NCBI GenBank assembly: GCA_934202005.1
Contig: CAKPXP010000004.1
Span: 62,001-126,000, forward strand
Length of the DNA stretch: 64,000 nucleotides
Source of the DNA: an uncultured Selenomonas sp.
GTDB taxonomy: Bacteria; Bacillota; Negativicutes; Selenomonadales; Selenomonadaceae
Direction: 5' to 3'
The notes under the pieces were generated by a model. It was not told the DNA's origin. It saw nothing but the letters and a program-made list of their open reading frames with translations, and did no database searches. The translations under genes were made by a program, and so were the position numbers. Position 1 is the stretch's first letter. Each line of letters begins with the position of its first letter. Below are positions 45,301 to 52,728 of the stretch, one piece after another.

Positions 45301-45590
45301 TGCATAGCCAGCAGGCGGCCGCTGTCGATGGCCTGCTGCTCGCGACGCAGTATGATGTGCCCTGGCGGACGGATCTCTTTGCCGGGTGGCATTTCTATGA
45401 TCTGTCGCAGGCCTATGAATTCCGGCGGCTGGGCTTCCAGACGGTCGTGCTGCCGCAGAGCGGCCCGCTCTGCACGCATTATAGCGTAAAGCCTTCTGTC
45501 GAGGGCTTTGAGGAGGATCAGCAGAGATTCGTACAGGAGTATGCGGCAGAGCTAGCAGAGGACGCCGCGCACGTCAAACCGTTCGGATGA
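42318..45590 (+). CDS. Three-domain glycosyltransferase (GT41-like + GT2 + Glyco_tranf_2_5)
   Basis: The 1090-residue protein has TPR-like helices (about 1-200) and a GT41 domain (about 209-560: IRIGYISPDLRSHVVASFSY, LVDLAGHTAW, FGSLNNFAKVND, LDPFPYPGGGTTCDALYMGV). A GT2 domain follows (about 584-810: TSIVILSYNTKDYLRHCIAS, IIIDNASTDGSAEWL, LLLNSDTIV, GFDEAFSPGNFEDADYSMR). The C-terminal Glyco_tranf_2_5 domain covers about 863-1090 (ICFIACVNDAAQYDEA, AKYKIYLHQDVWI, GNGIWWEGE, VDGLLLATQYDVPWRTDLF, GWHFYDLSQAYEFRRLG). All three retain their motifs. It could assemble several sugars of one flagellin glycan in a single chain. GGAGA precedes the ATG. Confidence 0.9.
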   Translation: MDHITSYNQMVQMMKLRRWPEAVQLADEVWKDGISRRDVYEGVLSVYIESGATKRVKRAAQEYARHFSKGGYVGDWGAPDGVAWFFLGRAAYTTGDWQKAKEYFAAAGKDASMPAWYKGAVYSSDALLHSQLGAEEASARLYLEACRYKDLAHGLASTYSNYLFQLNYTFDSPEHMLEAAKGYDALFSGSNPYQFSVTALRRRYAERRKIRIGYISPDLRSHVVASFSYAFLCCYDKKRFEVYCYTDCIEDDVSHTFANHVDQWRNVRGLSDPQIAEVVYKDELDILVDLAGHTAWNFLPVLAFRPAPVQVSGIGYFATTGLSTVDYFLADHYTDPEASDNRWFVERLLKLPQSHFCYHWHGSPSDQPADAPCLRRGYVTFGSLNNFAKVNDQVLAVWAEILRRVPQSRLYLKATLFAHPYGRRITEKRMIAQGIDPRRVIFAAHEKAYLHAYHDIDIALDPFPYPGGGTTCDALYMGVPVVTLVGKRHGARFGYSLLMNLGLAELCASTQEAYIEIAVALANDTERLHAYHQNLRPMMQRSPMMQPETYMSALERAYTDIWQNYLATKMPREELLTGKGSDKLTSIVILSYNTKDYLRHCIASIRRYTAPGSYEMIIIDNASTDGSAEWLREEQARSMDLRVVFNQENVGFPEGCNQGMAAAKGTEILLLNSDTIVTPRYLEQMRTALYADERNGAVSCAANCISNFQQVETDGYTDLAGLERFAERYNHTDPSRWERRTMLVGFCLLLRRSTYEQLGGFDEAFSPGNFEDADYSMRILQAGCHLIYAGDTFIHHFGSASFAKRNKEKTIKETYKYESLLMRNRRKFLAKWDVPWYFRRMSEQDFRRMQAAKHPDGHWQLDENKICFIACVNDAAQYDEALASWKRLRVPPGMTVESLVVSEAASMTEGYQQAMEGSDAKYKIYLHQDVWITDADFLVTLVREFRQYPEYGLAGVVGVRRMPGNGIWWEGEKLGSIRDQLTGELRDYRYQVDPVHSQQAAAVDGLLLATQYDVPWRTDLFAGWHFYDLSQAYEFRRLGFQTVVLPQSGPLCTHYSVKPSVEGFEEDQQRFVQEYAAELAEDAAHVKPFG

Positions 45591-45613
45591 ACTGGAAGAG
45601 GCAGGAGGGACAT

Positions 45614-47377
45614 ATGGAGGAACAGGAAAGGCGGGAGCTCGAGGCGGCTTACGCCCGGCATGACTGGCGCGGGGTCGCACGGCTCGCGGAGCGCATCATC
45701 CTCCGCCGGTGGCCTGACTGCATGACGCCTGATCTAGCGCAGGTGTATTACTACGCGGCGATGTCGCTCGTCATGCAGCAGCGGACGGACGAAGAGAGCT
45801 GGTCGCTGGCGTCATGGTGGGTCGCGCAGGCGCTCTCCATGCCGCAGAGCCCCGTGGGGGAGATGCTGCTCTCGCGCGTGCTCGGCGAGGTGAATGTCTC
45901 GCGTCATGATTATGCAGAGGCCAGGAAAGCCCTCCTGCGCTGCCTGAGTGCCTTTGACCATATCTCCCTGTCACCTGGCGATGCGCTGATGCGTGATATG
46001 AAGGCCGGCGCTTTGATGGCGCTTGCCCATGTCGAAGGATATTTGGGAGACAATGCAGCGGGGAGAGATCACTATCTCGCTGCGGCAGGGCTTTTCAGCA
46101 ATCTGCCGCAGCGGTATGCGGCTTATAGCTCGGCACTTCATTCGGAGCATTTCTGCGCCTCGGGAGATCGCAGCGGCGTCGAGGTCATGAACGAGCTGCA
46201 TCGCGGCGTCAATGCGCTCTTTGCGGGCATCGAGCCGCTCCCTGCCATGACTGCGGCGGCGCTGCGCAAGCGGCAGCACAGACGGCTGCGCATCGGCTAT
46301 ATTTCCGGAGATTTCCGCCAGCATGTCATGTACCATTTTTATATCGGACTTTTGCGGGGGCACGATGCGCAGCATTTTGAGGTCTTCGCGTATTCCCTCG
46401 GGCCAGTGCATGATGGCTGCACGGATGCGGTGGCAGCAGCTGTCGATCATTTTATCGACATGGGAGACAGGGCAGGGGACTACCTCTCCATCGCGCAGCG
46501 TGTGCGCGAGGATGAGATCGATATCCTGGTCGATTTGTCAGGGCATTGTGCGCTGTCAGGCTTGCCGGTATTGATGTACCGTCCGGCTCCCGTTCAGCTT
46601 TCGGGAATCGGGTATGTTCATGCGACGGGTATGGAAACAGTGGATGGATTCCTTGCGGACAGCTGCACAGCTCCCTGGGCGTATTTGGCGGACTGGGACG
46701 GTTTGCATGAGCAGCCGGTGCGGCTGCGGAGCCAGTTCTGCTACGTCAGGGATGAGACGCTGCCCTGCGCTGCCGGGGCGCCACGGAGGAAAAACGGCTA
46801 TATCACTTGGGGGGTATTTAATCGTTACGAGAAAATCACCGATGATATGATAGATGCCTGGTGCGAGATCCTGCAGGCAGTTCCCGGCAGCCGCCTGCTG
46901 CTCAAGAATTTCATTGCTGCTACCATAAGCGGGCAGCGGCTCATACGGCAGCAGCTGCAGGCGCATGGCCTCGACAGCGACTGCATTCAGCTCGAGAGCG
47001 CCTCGAGCGACTATATGGAGCGCTACCTCGATGTGGATATCGCGCTCGATACGTATCCGTATGTTGGCGGCGGCACGACCTGCGATGCGCTCTTTATGGG
47101 AGTGCCCGTCGTGACGCGCTACGGGCGGCGGTATGGCACGCGGCTGGGGCTCTCTATCCTGCGAAGCGCCGGACTCGGGGAGCTCGCGGCCGCGACGCGG
47201 CAGGACTATGTCGCCCGCGCGGTTCAGCTCGCCCGGGATGAGGAGCTGCTCGATGCTCTGCATGCACGTTTGCGTCAGATGCTGCGCGCCTCGCCGCTCA
47301 TGGACGCGGGGCGCTACGCGGGAGAGCTGGAGACGCTCTATGAGCTGCTCTGGCAGGAGAAGCTGAGGGAGAGATGA
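45614..47377 (+). CDS. GT41-like (SPINDLY-type) glycosyltransferase
   Basis: ATG 45614 is favoured by GGAGGG just upstream; an in-frame ATG at 45587 overlaps the preceding stop. The 587-residue protein has a helical N-terminal half (about 1-215, with a glutamate-rich start) and a GT41 domain (about 224-580). Motifs are LRIGYISGDFRQHVMYHFYI, LVDLSGHCALSG, MYRPAPVQLSGIGYVHATGM, WGVFNRYEKITDDM and LDTYPYVGGGTTCDALFMGV. It is closest in motif details to the second GT41 domain of the 32680-36225 gene (GHCA, VHATG/IHPTG, FNRYEK/FNRYGK), so these two probably share origin. Confidence 0.9.
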   Translation: MEEQERRELEAAYARHDWRGVARLAERIILRRWPDCMTPDLAQVYYYAAMSLVMQQRTDEESWSLASWWVAQALSMPQSPVGEMLLSRVLGEVNVSRHDYAEARKALLRCLSAFDHISLSPGDALMRDMKAGALMALAHVEGYLGDNAAGRDHYLAAAGLFSNLPQRYAAYSSALHSEHFCASGDRSGVEVMNELHRGVNALFAGIEPLPAMTAAALRKRQHRRLRIGYISGDFRQHVMYHFYIGLLRGHDAQHFEVFAYSLGPVHDGCTDAVAAAVDHFIDMGDRAGDYLSIAQRVREDEIDILVDLSGHCALSGLPVLMYRPAPVQLSGIGYVHATGMETVDGFLADSCTAPWAYLADWDGLHEQPVRLRSQFCYVRDETLPCAAGAPRRKNGYITWGVFNRYEKITDDMIDAWCEILQAVPGSRLLLKNFIAATISGQRLIRQQLQAHGLDSDCIQLESASSDYMERYLDVDIALDTYPYVGGGTTCDALFMGVPVVTRYGRRYGTRLGLSILRSAGLGELAAATRQDYVARAVQLARDEELLDALHARLRQMLRASPLMDAGRYAGELETLYELLWQEKLRER

Positions 47378-47387
47378 CGCGGGACTG

Positions 47388-47406
47388 CCGCTGACGCTAG
47401 CAGCGG
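47388..47406. repeat. 19-nt palindrome, copy 2
   Basis: CCGCTGACGCTAGCAGCGG lies 10 nt after the stop of the GT41-like gene and differs at two positions from the copy at 14417-14435. It lacks a T-run. Confidence 0.55.
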
Positions 47407-47443
47407 CGTACACCTGCCGGAAATATGAGAAAAGGGGCCAGGA

Positions 47444-49054
47444 ATGGAACAAAGAGAGTATGACGACCACAAGATTTTATTTGTAATGAATGAAACCGGT
47501 GACGAAGCGGAGCAGGCCCTCCGGTATCTGCGAGCGCTGCAGATACCGGAGGGATATGCAGCCGAGGTTGTCGCATGCGAGCCGGGGACATTGGTCGCGG
47601 CGAATTACAATGCGATCCAGCGGGCAAGCGATGCCAGGTACAAGGTGTATCTAGACGAGGGCGTGACGATCCTTCAGCCGGATTTCCTCGCGCAGGCCCT
47701 CCGGGTGCTCGCCGCTCATCCGGACATCGGCCTCCTCGGCGTGATGGGCACCGACCAGCTTCTGACGAACGGCGTCTTGTACCTTGCGCCGCATCGCTGG
47801 GGACAGATCCTCGTGGGGAATGGGAAACGCATCCCAGGGGAGGAGATCCCCGGAGCTTGCCGGGACGCCAAGGTCGTCGGCGGCGGCGTCCTCGTCACGC
47901 AGCAGGATGTGCCCTGGCGGCAGGATCTTTTCCAGGGCACGATGTTCCTCAGCGCCTCCGCCTCCGTAGAATATCAGCGGCAGGGATTGCGTACCGCCGT
48001 GCTGCGTACCGAGGCGGATGGCGTCCTGCTGCGCCGTGAAGAGATGGAGATCGACAAGCGAGATCAGGAACAGTTTCTCGATGCGTATTCCTCGGAACTC
48101 TATCCGCTCGTATCGATTGTCCTGCCCACCTATCAGCGGCCGGAATATTTCCGGCTGGCCCTTGAGAGCGCGGTGCATCAGACGTACCGCAACCTCGATA
48201 TCTTCATCACGGACAACAGTCACAACACGGAGACAAAGGAAGTCTACGAACGATATTTCGCGGAGGATCCGCGCATTACCTATGAGCATCATCCAGACTT
48301 TGGCGAGGCGGACAACTGGAATCGGGCCATCGACTATGAGAATCCCGAAGCACCCTATGTCAACTGGCTCATGGATGATGACATCTATATGCCGGAGAAG
48401 ATTGCCAAGATGATGGATTTCTTCATCACCTATCCCGATGTCATGCTCGTGACATCGTATCGGCAGCGCATCGATGCCGATGGCAACGTCATGCCGGACA
48501 CACCTATGAACAAGCCGCCCATCGATCACACGGCTCGCATCAAAGGGACGGATATGGGGCGACAGATCCTGCTGATGATGAACAACTACGTGGGAGAGCC
48601 GACCACGGCGCTGGCTAAGAAATCCGGTATGCTCGAGGGACATCGGATCGGCTGGACGGGAAGAGAGGGGCGATATCTCATCTCGGATTTCCCGACCTGG
48701 CTGCGCCTGCTCTCGCAAGGGGATGTCATCTACATCTGCGAGCCGCTCAGCCAGTTCCGCCAGCATCCTGGACAGGAGCAGCATAATATGTTTACCTTCA
48801 TTGCTGGCAACATCTGCTGGGGACTCATGATGCGAAATGCCATAGAGCAGAACGTATTCCTCGTAACGGAGGACGAGCGCAGGACGGCGCTCGTCAGATA
48901 CCTCTACTGCCTGGGTAGCGGTCTGCGGCAGCTGTTGCCGCATCCCGTGTGGCAGGATGAGCGGCTGCTGGATCTGCTCACGGTATATCAGGGCACGATC
49001 GAGGCGCTGAAAAATGGATTCCAGTTCTCGTATGAGATTCATACGGAGGGATAA
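47444..49054 (+). CDS. Glyco_tranf_2_5-like + GT2 glycosyltransferase
   Basis: The 536-residue product starts at ATG 47444 after CAGGA. The N-terminal domain (about 1-215) follows the Glyco_tranf_2_5 pattern (ILFVMNETGDEAEQALRYL, ARYKVYLDEGVTIL, GVMGTDQL, VGGGVLVTQQDVPWRQDLF). It has LDEG where its paralogues have LHQD, and lacks the GWHFYD block, so it may be degenerate. The GT2 domain (about 222-480) is intact: VSIVLPTYQRPEYFRLALES, DIFITDNSHNTETKE, YVNWLMDDDIYMPEKI with DDD, and W-rich end motifs. It lies in the flagellin-linked glycosyltransferase array. Confidence 0.87.
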   Translation: MEQREYDDHKILFVMNETGDEAEQALRYLRALQIPEGYAAEVVACEPGTLVAANYNAIQRASDARYKVYLDEGVTILQPDFLAQALRVLAAHPDIGLLGVMGTDQLLTNGVLYLAPHRWGQILVGNGKRIPGEEIPGACRDAKVVGGGVLVTQQDVPWRQDLFQGTMFLSASASVEYQRQGLRTAVLRTEADGVLLRREEMEIDKRDQEQFLDAYSSELYPLVSIVLPTYQRPEYFRLALESAVHQTYRNLDIFITDNSHNTETKEVYERYFAEDPRITYEHHPDFGEADNWNRAIDYENPEAPYVNWLMDDDIYMPEKIAKMMDFFITYPDVMLVTSYRQRIDADGNVMPDTPMNKPPIDHTARIKGTDMGRQILLMMNNYVGEPTTALAKKSGMLEGHRIGWTGREGRYLISDFPTWLRLLSQGDVIYICEPLSQFRQHPGQEQHNMFTFIAGNICWGLMMRNAIEQNVFLVTEDERRTALVRYLYCLGSGLRQLLPHPVWQDERLLDLLTVYQGTIEALKNGFQFSYEIHTEG

Positions 49055-49078
49055 CGGATACAGATAGAAGATGTAGGT

Positions 49079-49150
49079 ATGGATGAGGTAAAGAAGATTT
49101 CAAAAGCTGAGGAATTTCATGATGTTTATCGAAGGAGATTGCTGAAATGA
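49079..49150 (+). other. Possible 23-codon remnant between two genes
   Basis: The frame of the preceding glycosyltransferase continues past its TAA for about 30 codons. From ATG 49079 it reads MDEVKKISKAEEFHDVYRRR, and it ends in TGA at 49148-49150, overlapping the next start (ATGA). There is no RBS. It may be the end of a lost gene brought in with the FkbM-type gene, since its base composition is equally AT-rich. Confidence 0.3.
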
Positions 49151-50322
49151 AAAAATTTATTCATACATTACAGAAGATATATGCGCATGACTTTTATCAT
49201 GTTATTCAGGACTTGCAGAACAGCAAAAAAGAATGTTCGATGTTTATTCCTTGCTCCGAAGAGATGGTTCAAAATCCAGAAATCCTTTCAAAATATTCTA
49301 CGATGATATCACAGTTAGTCGTGAACTATCAGTTGAACTTGACAGAATGCATTTTCCTTGATGGAGTCAATGTATCGAATATAGCGATTAATGGCTTGAA
49401 AAAAACAATCCAGATGGTTCATTTGAGCGATATCAAGGATGGACATGATGACGGGAAGATTGTTTTTATCTGTTTTACGGGCGAAAGTCATAATGGGTTT
49501 TATAAATATTTCAAGGATCATGGTTTTACCCCGATTGTTATGATGACGGGGCATGATTCGAATCACATCAAAAATCTGTATTTCAATCATCTCGATGACT
49601 TATATGAAGCATATTGCTGCCTTAATCCACATGACGGGTCACGAGAAGTTTTCTTGGCAAGTATCCTGGGGGATTGTTCTCATAAGTTAGACGATTATTT
49701 GTTCGCGAATTTCCCGCAATATCTGATGCCGGGATTCTTACCACAGGCAGGCGATATCCTGATCGATGGAGGCGCTTTTGATGGCGGAACCGGAAAGATG
49801 TTCAAAGACATGGGGTGCGAGGTTTATTCGTTTGAGCTTGATAGGAAAAATTATGAAAATGCGCGTCGTGTGGCAGATGAAAATGGCTTTGTGTTAGAGA
49901 ACATGGGCTTGGGGAAAAAGGAAGAAGAAGTTTCCTATGTGGTCAACAACGCTGGAAGCTGGATTGATGATAGAGGAAATGCAAGTTCGAAAATCATTGA
50001 TATCGACACCTATGTAGCAAGGAAGCAGCTGCCGCAAGTGGATTTTATCAAATTTGACATTGAAGGCTCAGAGCTTGATGGTTTGCGCGGTGCGGAAAAG
50101 ACGATTCGTGAATATAAACCGAAATTAGCGATCAGTATTTATCATAAACCAGAGGATATGTATACCTTGATTCGATATATCAAGACTATCCGTCCGGATT
50201 ATGAAATCGCATTCCGTCATCATAAATGCGATTTTAGTCCGAATATGAGCGAGATTGCCCGGCAATATCGTTTGGGAAACAGTTTCCCAACTTGCTGGGA
50301 AAAAGTGATTTATGCACGGTGA
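49147..50322 (+). CDS. FkbM-family methyltransferase
   Basis: The 391-residue product ends in an FkbM domain (about 195-391). It has LIDGGAFDGGTGKMFKDMG (SAM motif I, about 204-222), VYSFELDRKNYENA, GSWIDD and VDFIKFDIEGSELDGLRGAE (about 297-316), which is diagnostic of the family. The N-terminal 190 residues are of unknown fold. FkbM enzymes O-methylate sugars or polyketides, so here a glycan methyl cap is plausible. It has an AGGAGA RBS. The gene is visibly richer in A and T, with Lys AAA and Ile ATT/ATA codons, than all its neighbours, a sign of recent transfer. Confidence 0.9.
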   Translation: MKKFIHTLQKIYAHDFYHVIQDLQNSKKECSMFIPCSEEMVQNPEILSKYSTMISQLVVNYQLNLTECIFLDGVNVSNIAINGLKKTIQMVHLSDIKDGHDDGKIVFICFTGESHNGFYKYFKDHGFTPIVMMTGHDSNHIKNLYFNHLDDLYEAYCCLNPHDGSREVFLASILGDCSHKLDDYLFANFPQYLMPGFLPQAGDILIDGGAFDGGTGKMFKDMGCEVYSFELDRKNYENARRVADENGFVLENMGLGKKEEEVSYVVNNAGSWIDDRGNASSKIIDIDTYVARKQLPQVDFIKFDIEGSELDGLRGAEKTIREYKPKLAISIYHKPEDMYTLIRYIKTIRPDYEIAFRHHKCDFSPNMSEIARQYRLGNSFPTCWEKVIYAR

Positions 50323-50328
50323 GATGCG

Positions 50329-51105
50329 ATGGATGCGGAGAAGATCGGCAAGGGCATTCATTTCCTGCGCAAGCGGTACGGCTTCACTCAGCGGCATCTC
50401 GCGGAGCTGTTGAATATCAGCGACAAGGCTGTCTCAAAGTGGGAGCGTGGGCTTTCTGTGCCGGATGTGTCCCTGCTTTCCCTTTTGGCGCAGATTTTCG
50501 ATACGGACATCGAGAGCCTGCTCGAGGGGAATCTGGCGAATTTCCACCAGGAGTGGCAGGGGGAGCTCGTATTAGTGTATCCAGCGCAGATCCATGCGGA
50601 TTCGTTGATTTACGATCGGCCGGCCATCTGCTACCAGCTTTCCTATTTCATGCTTGCGGGGATCGTGCGGACCCAGGTCTGTGGCGAGGAGGGGGAGCTC
50701 TCGCGTGTGCAGCGCTTGCTCGGGCGGGGCGAGCGGCTCGGTTTGGCGCTCTCCTATGGGAGGCCTGACGAACGTCAGGATGTCTGCCGGACGATGCGTG
50801 TTTCGGGACTGCCGTTCCTGTATGGGAAAGACCTGACGAAGACGATGCGCCGCATCCTCTATGGCAGCGCGGAGCAAGTCCGGCTCACGGATGATCAAAA
50901 GCGAGGTCTGGGCGTTTCCTTTGTGCGGCGTCCCGCGGATACGTGGCAGGATGTGCCGCTCGAGCGCGGCATCATCGCGTTCCGTATCGAGAGTCATGAG
51001 GCGTTGCTGGCGGCATCTGGTGTCGCTGCAGCCGTCTCCAGGATGATGGGAGAACGTATCGCGGATCTGCACGAGATCGCCATCGCGCGGAATCTCATAG
51101 GATAG
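50329..51105 (+). CDS. XRE-type HTH regulator fused to a degenerate RmlA-like nucleotidyltransferase domain
   Basis: The 258-residue protein has an XRE helix-turn-helix at about 5-60 (IHFLRKRYGFTQRHLAELLN, ISDKAVSKWERGLSVPDVS). From about 78 it resembles glucose-1-phosphate thymidylyltransferase: LIYDRPAICYQLSYFMLAGI corresponds to the RmlA block [20 protein letters not shown], followed by LSRVQRLLGRGERLGLALSY and FLYGKDLTKTM. The N-terminal G-rich triphosphate-binding motif (GGxGTRLxP) is replaced by LVLVYPAQIHADS, so catalysis is unlikely and ligand sensing is my inference. It starts 6 nt after the FkbM-type gene and is GC-rich like the rest of the island. Confidence 0.75.
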   Translation: MDAEKIGKGIHFLRKRYGFTQRHLAELLNISDKAVSKWERGLSVPDVSLLSLLAQIFDTDIESLLEGNLANFHQEWQGELVLVYPAQIHADSLIYDRPAICYQLSYFMLAGIVRTQVCGEEGELSRVQRLLGRGERLGLALSYGRPDERQDVCRTMRVSGLPFLYGKDLTKTMRRILYGSAEQVRLTDDQKRGLGVSFVRRPADTWQDVPLERGIIAFRIESHEALLAASGVAAAVSRMMGERIADLHEIAIARNLIG

Positions 51106-51110
51106 GGCCG

Positions 51111-51252
51111 GGGTACCGCTCCCTAGAGGCGACGTACATTTACAGCCCGAAAAGCATTGTCGAGGCGATGCTCGCGCATTGTTCTGATGCCGATTAGAAC
51201 AGCACCGAGATCTATGAGGCGCTCAAGGTCGATATCGACCTCAACGAGGCTG
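51111..51252 (+). pseudogene. Fragment of an AAA-ATPase/PD-(D/E)XK gene
   Basis: Translation gives YIYSPKSIVEAMLAHCSDAD, a stop, then NSTEIYEALKVDIDLNEA. This matches IYSPKSVVEAMLAHRFDAYW...NSTETYEALKVYIDLNEDG of the intact gene at 52729-54351 (about 53493-53632). It is a short, decayed internal piece in the same orientation. Confidence 0.85.
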
Positions 51253-51330
51253 TCTTTTTATCGCACGGTGTCGGCAAATACCAGGGGGCAGTCGGAAGAG
51301 GATGCGGTCATAGCAGGGGAGGAAGCGAAC

Positions 51331-52527
51331 TTGGAGGATATGATACGCCAGAGGTATCAGTCTGCTTGCTGCCAATACGATATTTTCGGTATGGCGGAAG
51401 CTGTCAGAGCCTGCATGCCTGAGCTGATGGCAGCATCACCTGTTGATGTGTGCCAGGTGATGTGGGGCGGGTACTATGCCTTGGCCTGTGCCGGAGAGAT
51501 CGAGTTGCTGCGAGGCAGGCCCGGCAATGCGGCAGCTTACTTTATCGATTGGCTGCGCCTCGCACGGCGTCATGACGATGTGGTGTTCAGCGAGATCTAT
51601 AAATACCTTGGTGTCACCGGAGCGTGTTTGGGAGAGTTTCGTTGGGCGAAAGATCTGTTTCAAAAGGTGAGTTCTCAGCTCCCAGGCGACGATGAAATCA
51701 TAGTCTATGAGCGCATGATCGAGGAGGCAGAGCTTCTTGGAAAGAGGACGGTCGAGACTCTGCCGCGGCATCCGGTCAGGCTGCCGCATGGTGATGGTTG
51801 GCGGGATGTGCCGATATTCATCAACTCTCGCGATCGCCTGAACTGTCTGCGGCAGTTACTGTCATGGCTCCTACGGGCAGGATACAGGAATATCCATATC
51901 CTAGACAACGCATCGACGTATGCGCCATTGCTAGACTATTATAAAAGCATTGCAAAAATACAGGGGATCCATGTGGTTTATCTTCCCAATCTGGGTTATC
52001 AGGCACTCTGGCAATCCGGGGTTCTCGATCAGTTGTCGATTGAGACAGTCTACGTTTATACGGACTCCGATGTCGTGCCGCGCACGGAATGTCCGCTAGA
52101 TATCGTGCGGCGCTTGTTCCTCTTGTTGCGGCGGTATCCCTTCGCTGACAAAGCTGGCCCAGGCATCATCTTTGATGATGTCACATTCTGGGACAGAGAA
52201 CGGGTCAAGATGATCCATCCGAGATTTTATCAGGTTCCCGTGGGGGGAAATGTGTATTTTGCGCCAGTTGACACGACGTTTGCCTTGTATCGTCCGGTAC
52301 GCTCCTATCGGATATTTTCATCGCTACGTACGACTGGCGATATGATGATCCGGCATTTGCCCTGGTATCTCGATAGGGATCATCTCCCCGAGGATGAGCG
52401 CTACTATATCGAGCATGCAGATTCCTCGTCTACACTGGCAGCGTCGTATGCGAAAGGAAGCGATGCGCGCGGCACTCCTGAGATGCCGCTGACATCTCGC
52501 GCTGACGCGCCGCCTGAGGGAAAGTAG
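51331..52527 (+). CDS. GT-A-type glycosyltransferase-like protein with helical N-terminus
   Basis: The start is TTG 51331, 7 nt after GGGGAGG; the upstream frame runs through the pseudogene fragment and is rejected. An ATG at 51340 is an alternative. The 398-residue product has TPR-like helices at about 1-135. A GT2-like core then contains VPIFINSRDRLNCLRQLLSW, IHILDNASTYAPLLDYY, VYVYTDSDVVP with the DxD, and MIHPRFYQVPVGG. The last about 20 residues (DARGTPEMPLTSRADAPPEG) come from repeat-derived DNA homologous to 25590-25645, so the original C-terminus may have been lost. Confidence 0.75.
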   Translation: MEDMIRQRYQSACCQYDIFGMAEAVRACMPELMAASPVDVCQVMWGGYYALACAGEIELLRGRPGNAAAYFIDWLRLARRHDDVVFSEIYKYLGVTGACLGEFRWAKDLFQKVSSQLPGDDEIIVYERMIEEAELLGKRTVETLPRHPVRLPHGDGWRDVPIFINSRDRLNCLRQLLSWLLRAGYRNIHILDNASTYAPLLDYYKSIAKIQGIHVVYLPNLGYQALWQSGVLDQLSIETVYVYTDSDVVPRTECPLDIVRRLFLLLRRYPFADKAGPGIIFDDVTFWDRERVKMIHPRFYQVPVGGNVYFAPVDTTFALYRPVRSYRIFSSLRTTGDMMIRHLPWYLDRDHLPEDERYYIEHADSSSTLAASYAKGSDARGTPEMPLTSRADAPPEGK

Positions 52528-52528
52528 T

Positions 52529-52710
52529 TAGGAACCGCTGATTCATTCGGCACTCCACCTTTGCGCGTCTGCACTGTCCTTTCGTCATCGACAAATCCTC
52601 AGCACAAAACGGGATGGAGCGTTTTGCCGCTACGCTTTCGGTTTGTCTCCTAGAGAGATACAGCGCATCTACGCAAATTCAGGGCACCTCATTTAATCAG
52701 TGCTTCCCTA
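52529..52710 (-). repeat. Giant palindromic element, copy 2 (inverted)
   Basis: Read on the minus strand, this 182-bp element matches 37768-37931 almost throughout, ending in AATCAGCGGTTCCTA. It differs mainly by an apex extension of about 20 bp that itself forms a hairpin (GCAAAACG with CGTTTTGTGC). It lies 2 nt after the stop of the preceding gene and 18 nt before the next start. Confidence 0.85.
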
Positions 52711-52728
52711 GAGATAGGAGATGACAGT

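Noticed and set aside
51157..51330. Longer N-terminus for the glycosyltransferase at 51331
   Set aside because: The upstream codons read the DUF1703 fragment in a wrong frame and have no RBS.
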